The notes under the pieces: generated by a model
Seen by the model: the letters and a program-made list of their open reading frames with translations, nothing else
What the model was told of the DNA's origin: nothing
Databases searched by the model: none
Made by a program: the position numbers and the translations under genes
Assembly: GCA_035315125.1 (NCBI GenBank)
Contig: DATFYI010000247.1
Coordinates: 1-8,719, forward strand
Direction of reading: 5' to 3'
Length of the DNA: 8,719 nucleotides
Origin: DATFYI01 sp035315125
GTDB taxonomy: Bacteria; Chloroflexota; Anaerolineae; Anaerolineales; Anaerolineaceae
Shown here: positions 6,029 through 8,719 of the stretch, one piece after another
Position numbering within the stretch: the first letter of the stretch is position 1
Layout of the letters: each line of letters starts with the position of its first letter

Positions 6029-6508
6029 GTGAAGATAAAAAACATCGCAAATGTTCTTATTCTGCTGATTGGAACTGCAATTCTGATCACCGCTGGAGCC
6101 GGCTGTACCTCGCAATTTCTACAGCCGGATCATCTGATTATCCATCACCCGACCGGCACGCAAGCGAATTTACCCCTCTCGAACTGTTTGCCGGCCGGCG
6201 TCAAACTCAGTGACGAAGTGGGTATGAAAAATACGACCGACCAATTCGGCCATATTTTGGACTCCACGCCGATCACCCTGCAAGATAAGTTGGCCGAGCT
6301 GAACGCCGTCTGTGACAGTGACAGGACCCTCACCAATGCTGCAGGGAATGTCATCTATCTTTACTCGGATACTGCCTGCTGGCAGGGTGTTGCGCCCAGT
6401 AATTCTCAGGAGCTGCTGGCGAAACAATCGAATGAGGTCAAAGCGTTAGAACGAAGCTATATTGTCATTGAAATCCCGTGCAATGGGTTTGTCCCGATCC
6501 CGCCTTAA
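6029..6508 (+). CDS. Small secreted cysteine-bearing protein, possible lipoprotein, unknown function
   Basis: This 159-residue protein starts with GTG at 6029; an in-frame TAG at 5996 and no ATG between them leave no better start, and no strong ribosome binding site is visible. Residues 1-5 are basic and 6-22 are strongly hydrophobic, ending ITAGAGC with Cys26, which could be a lipidation site although Gly at -3 is atypical for a lipobox. Four more cysteines (53, 95, 117, 151) could form two disulfides in the exported domain. The middle contains LPAGVKLSDEVGMK and NAAGNVIYLYSDTACW, and the end is hydrophobic and proline-rich (IVIEIPCNGFVPIPP). I do not recognise the family. It lies 135 bp after the membrane protein gene on the same strand and is followed by a hairpin terminator, so it may be the last gene of that transcript or stand alone. 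Confidence 0.65.
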   Translation: MKIKNIANVLILLIGTAILITAGAGCTSQFLQPDHLIIHHPTGTQANLPLSNCLPAGVKLSDEVGMKNTTDQFGHILDSTPITLQDKLAELNAVCDSDRTLTNAAGNVIYLYSDTACWQGVAPSNSQELLAKQSNEVKALERSYIVIEIPCNGFVPIPP

Positions 6509-6520
6509 AGCCCACGCGAG

Positions 6521-6570
6521 ACACGGTCGGAGGTAAACCTCATGCCGTGTTATGATTTGGTGTCTTTTTT
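6521..6570 (+). terminator. Two-part hairpin with downstream T run, between convergent genes
   Basis: ACACGG (6521-6526) pairs with CCGTGT (6545-6550), and inside it GAGGT (6530-6534) pairs with ACCTC (6537-6541) across 3-nt internal bulges. CTTTTTT follows at 6564-6570. It ends the small secreted protein gene. The T run lies 13 nt past the stem, so it is not a textbook intrinsic terminator. It also separates this gene from the convergent aldo/keto reductase gene. Confidence 0.55.
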
Positions 6571-6597
6571 ATCTCTATTTGTGATGCATCGCTACGT

Positions 6598-7578
6598 TTA
6601 CGGCATTTCATGACCGCGGGCAGAGGCAAACAGGCTGTACCACTCCTCGCGGCTCAGCTCAACCTCGAGCGATTTGGCGCAGGCGCTCAGGCGCTCCGGG
6701 CGGGTGGTGCCGGTGACGGGGATGATCTGCGCCGGATGCTTGAGCAGCCAGGCCAACGCCACTGCCTCAGCTGGGAGCGAGCGCGCCTGGGCATACTGCC
6801 TGACGAGAGCCGCGGTTTTCTGCACGTTCTCGGGCAGCTGCGAGCTATCCGTCGCGGTGAGAGCGCCGCGATCGAGCGGGCTCCAGGCCTGCAGGCCGAC
6901 GCCCTTCAGGCGGCAATACTCCAACACGCCTTCCCAGCCGTCGGGATAGTTGGGCGCATGCTGGTTGAACGAAATGCCAACCTCGGCAAAGCCGTTATGC
7001 AGCAGGCTCATTTGCAGTTGGTTGGCAACCAACGGATCGGGCAGGAAGTTCTGCAAATATTCCATCTGGAAGCGGTTCTGGTTGGAGACGCCGAAATAGC
7101 GCACCTTGCCGGCCTGCTTTAAATCGGCAAAGGCCCTGGCAACCTCTTCGCCCTGCCAGAGCACATCCGGGCGGTGCAGCAGCAAGATATCGAGGTAATC
7201 GGTATGCAGGCGGCGCAGGGAGGCGTTTGTGCTGGCGAGGATGTTCTCGTAGCTGAAATCGTAGCGCTGCGGAGTGCCGGGGGGATCATCGCACCAACGG
7301 ATGCCGCACTTGGACTGAATGATGATCTGCTGGCGCAGGTCGGAGTGCCCATCCAGGGCACGGCCAAAGACTTCTTCGGCGCGGCCCTGGGCATAGATGT
7401 TGGCGTTATCAAAGAAGTTGATGCCCAACTCGAGGGCGCGGTCGAGGAACTCCGCCGCCTGCTTTTCGAGTTCTTTGGTAATGGGAGTACCCTTCTCCCA
7501 CCCGCCGCCGAGGCCCATGCAGCCGGCGCAAAGACGTGAAACCGATAATTTTGTGTTTGGAATGGTAATTTTTTGCAT
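6598..7578 (-). CDS. Aldo/keto reductase family oxidoreductase (YdhF-like)
   Basis: This 326-residue protein is a full (alpha/beta)8 aldo/keto reductase. The catalytic tetrad is visible: D57 and Y62 in FFDNANIY, K90 in QSKCG and H135 in LLHRPD. Further family marks are VRYFGVSN after the second catalytic half, LQAWSPLDRGAL, and the C-terminal NADPH-binding segment IIPVTGTTRPERL. Length and motif order fit the bacterial group containing E. coli YdhF, which reduces carbonyl compounds with NADPH in the cytoplasm; the true substrate is not predictable. The ATG at 7578 is preceded on the minus strand by AAAGGAT (7590 to 7584) at good spacing. The gene looks distinctly GC-rich, with many GCG/CTG/GGC codons, compared with the AT-richer membrane protein and DUF4386 sequences on either side. 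That suggests separate ancestry. It converges on the small secreted protein and diverges from the DUF4386 remnant. Confidence 0.92.
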   Translation of the reverse strand: MQKITIPNTKLSVSRLCAGCMGLGGGWEKGTPITKELEKQAAEFLDRALELGINFFDNANIYAQGRAEEVFGRALDGHSDLRQQIIIQSKCGIRWCDDPPGTPQRYDFSYENILASTNASLRRLHTDYLDILLLHRPDVLWQGEEVARAFADLKQAGKVRYFGVSNQNRFQMEYLQNFLPDPLVANQLQMSLLHNGFAEVGISFNQHAPNYPDGWEGVLEYCRLKGVGLQAWSPLDRGALTATDSSQLPENVQKTAALVRQYAQARSLPAEAVALAWLLKHPAQIIPVTGTTRPERLSACAKSLEVELSREEWYSLFASARGHEMP

Positions 7579-7661
7579 TTTTTATCCTTTTTTCTTTATG
7601 AGAGATTTAAAGTTGTTTGGCAGGGAAAGTTAAATAATGATAACCTGAATTCCACAGCATG

Positions 7662-8043
7662 CGGAGATCATTTTGCCGCCCTGATCCTTTTGAGCGGCGC
7701 CAGCTACTTGCAGGTTTTCAGTACCGCTCAGATCATTGCGCTGGTGATGTTATTTCTCGATTTGCACAATTACGGCTATTCGATTGTGGATATATTTTTT
7801 GGGCTGTGGCTATTTCCGCTGGGTTACCTGGTGTTCAAATCCGGTTACTTCCCAAAAATCCTGGGCGTTTTGTTGATGATTGCATGTTTTGGCTATCTGA
7901 TCCAGTTTTTTACGACCTTTCTTTTTCCGGCCTACCAGGCGCTCGCTACCCCGGGTCTGGCGGTCGTGACGCTGGCGGAATTGGCCTTTGCCTTGTGGCT
8001 TTTGATCAAAGGCGCAAAATTACCGGAAACACAATTAATTTAA
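7662..8043 (+). pseudogene. 5'-truncated DUF4386 integral membrane protein gene
   Basis: The frame from about 7662 to TAA 8041-8043 encodes HFAALILLSGASYLQVF, then MLFLDLHNYGYSIVDIFFGL, WLFPLGYLVFKSGYFPKILG and a final hydrophobic stretch ending LWLLIKGAKL. This matches the C-terminal half of DUF4386 membrane proteins, which normally run to about 220-240 residues with a further 100 or so residues and several helices before the LLSG.. segment. Upstream the frame continues to about 7573 but carries no family sequence, no ATG and no ribosome binding site. The N-terminal half has therefore been lost, and the break lies about 80-90 bp from the start of the divergent GC-rich aldo/keto reductase gene. 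About four transmembrane helices remain. An internal ATG at 7747 exists but would give only a partial domain. Confidence 0.75.
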
Positions 8044-8046
8044 TAG

Positions 8047-8074
8047 GATGGGTTGGATGTTTTTCCAACCCATC
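8047..8074 (+). terminator. Hairpin terminator after the DUF4386 remnant
   Basis: GATGGGTTGGA (8047-8057) and TCCAACCCATC (8064-8074) form a perfect 11-bp stem with a 6-nt TGTTTT loop, starting three bases past the TAA stop. The downstream sequence GTATCATTCTG is only mildly T-rich. Its survival suggests the 3' end of the original gene is intact and that only the 5' part was lost. Confidence 0.7.
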
Positions 8075-8105
8075 GTATCATTCTGCCGCACTCGAATCAC
8101 CACCT

Positions 8106-8121
8106 TACCGATCTGTCGGTA
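8106..8121. repeat. Small inverted repeat upstream of the beta-helix gene
   Basis: TACCGA (8106-8111) and TCGGTA (8116-8121) form a 6-bp inverted repeat with a TCTG centre, about 50 bp before the ATG at 8171. A TACAAT -10-like box at 8143-8148 follows, without a recognisable -35. It could be an operator, but such a short repeat can also arise by chance. Confidence 0.25.
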
Positions 8122-8170
8122 GAAACCGCCTTCCATCCGTCTTACAATCTATATATCATCTGCTAAACCC

Positions 8171-8719
8171 ATGCACAGATTCCTATACCGTTGGCTCGTG
8201 CTTTTGATCCTGCTGGCCATGCTCGGCTTTACCACTCCAGTCATGGCTCAGGCTCACACCTACTATGTTTCTCCGGGCGGTTCGGACAGCAGCGACGGCT
8301 CCAGCGCTCATCCCTGGCGCTCCATCCAGCACGGCGCAGATCAGCTCTCCCCCGGCGATACCTTGCTGATCGCCCCAGGCCTCTATCAGGAAGGTGGCAT
8401 CATTGTCAGCCAGGGCGGCAATGCTGCCAATCCGGTCACATTCAAGGCCAACGGTACGGGAGTGGTCATTTCTGGAAGCGGCAGCGGCATGCACCAGGAC
8501 GCCTTCTTGATTACCTATGCCAATTATGTGGTGGTGGACGGGCTGACCTTCCAGAACTCCAACCGGGCCGGTATGCGCATCGACAATTCCGATCACGTCA
8601 CCGTACGCAACTGCACTTTCGCCAACAACAATACCTGGGGCCTGTTCACCGATTTCAGCAACTACACCACCGTAGAAGATTCCGAATCGTATGGGGCCAA
8701 GCTGCAGCACGGCATCTAT
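8171..8719 (+). CDS. Secreted right-handed parallel beta-helix protein, partial (3' end beyond the window)
   Basis: From ATG 8171 the frame is open for 183 codons to the window edge. A signal peptide is clear: MHRFLYR basic start, hydrophobic core at about 8-20, cleavage near VMAQA at 24-28. The mature protein begins TYYVSPGGSDSSDGSS, then HPWRSIQHGADQLSPGDTLL and APGLYQEGG. This is the standard opening of secreted pectate-lyase-like and DUF1565-like parallel beta-helix proteins. Helical rungs follow (VVVDGLTFQNSNRAGMRI, then VTVRNCTFANNNTWGLF, then TTVEDSESYGA), each with inward hydrophobics and Asn/Gly turns. Family members bind or cleave polysaccharides or act as surface proteins; catalytic residues cannot be judged from the first 183 residues. 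No Shine-Dalgarno site is visible, and a TACAAT box 23 bp upstream would give a very short leader. The gene looks richer in GC than the intergenic DNA before it. Confidence 0.85.
   Translation, partial: MHRFLYRWLVLLILLAMLGFTTPVMAQAHTYYVSPGGSDSSDGSSAHPWRSIQHGADQLSPGDTLLIAPGLYQEGGIIVSQGGNAANPVTFKANGTGVVISGSGSGMHQDAFLITYANYVVVDGLTFQNSNRAGMRIDNSDHVTVRNCTFANNNTWGLFTDFSNYTTVEDSESYGAKLQHGIY

Noticed and set aside
6610..7122. Plus-strand open frame of 170 codons opposite the aldo/keto reductase
   Set aside because: The reductase has its full catalytic tetrad on the other strand. Long antisense frames are expected in GC-rich coding DNA.
7598..7633. Short plus-strand frame of 11 codons between the reductase and the DUF4386 remnant
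   Set aside because: It is too short, has no ribosome binding site, and is most likely chance sequence at the rearrangement junction.
8183..8710. Minus-strand open frame of 175 codons at the right edge
   Set aside because: The plus strand encodes a signal peptide and beta-helix rungs over the same bases. The minus frame is a shadow.
1..8719. CRISPR array, tRNA, insertion sequence, prophage, toxin-antitoxin or defence genes
   Set aside because: I looked on both strands and saw no regularly spaced repeats, cloverleaf structures, transposase or integrase motifs, or small paired toxin-like genes. The truncated genes are better explained by deletion than by a visible mobile element.

Overview
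The window reads like a chromosomal accessory region of an environmental bacterium. I see no tRNA, rRNA, CRISPR array, transposase, phage or plasmid gene. The gene mix is typical of Chloroflexota (Anaerolineae-like) genomes: a secreted lactonase-type beta-propeller, a SnoaL-like protein, a zinc-free MDR reductase, an aldo/keto reductase, a DUF4386 remnant, a GT-C-like membrane protein and a secreted beta-helix protein. That taxonomic guess is inference from family content only. Clear Shine-Dalgarno sites (AGGAGG, GGAGG) precede several genes. Most of the window looks moderate in GC by eye, while the aldo/keto reductase gene and the right-edge beta-helix gene look clearly richer.

Layout. Positions 29-464 (minus) hold a decayed two-component scar: an OmpR-type receiver with two frameshifts, joined directly to the last residues of a histidine kinase. 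A hairpin terminator (560-588) separates it from a secreted seven-bladed beta-propeller gene (622-1746, minus). That gene has a strong ribosome binding site and, upstream, four TTAC repeats at an exact 11-bp period that resemble a Pho box. Next come an OsmC-like fragment without a start (1881-2276, minus), a zinc-free MDR reductase (2277-3260, minus), a hairpin at 3366-3402, and a SnoaL-like gene (3443-3862, minus). A 40-bp AT-rich dyad (3887-3926) sits between the SnoaL-like gene and a divergent polytopic membrane protein (about 4013-5893, plus). A small cysteine-bearing putative lipoprotein follows (6029-6508, plus), then a hairpin, a convergent GC-rich aldo/keto reductase (6598-7578, minus), a 5'-truncated DUF4386 gene (about 7662-8043, plus) with its hairpin, and a secreted parallel beta-helix protein that runs off the right edge (8171-8719, plus).

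How it fits together. I see no coherent multi-gene pathway and no convincing new system. The intact genes look like independent small transcription units, mostly redox or general metabolism plus envelope or secreted proteins. Three of the ten gene-like units are truncated or frameshifted, so the region is a patch of gene turnover. The most informative signals are regulatory (the 11-bp-phased repeats and the 40-bp dyad) and evolutionary (the receiver-kinase deletion scar, the OsmC-like frame that starts in phase right after a stop codon, and the DUF4386 gene that lost its 5' half next to a GC-shifted reductase).
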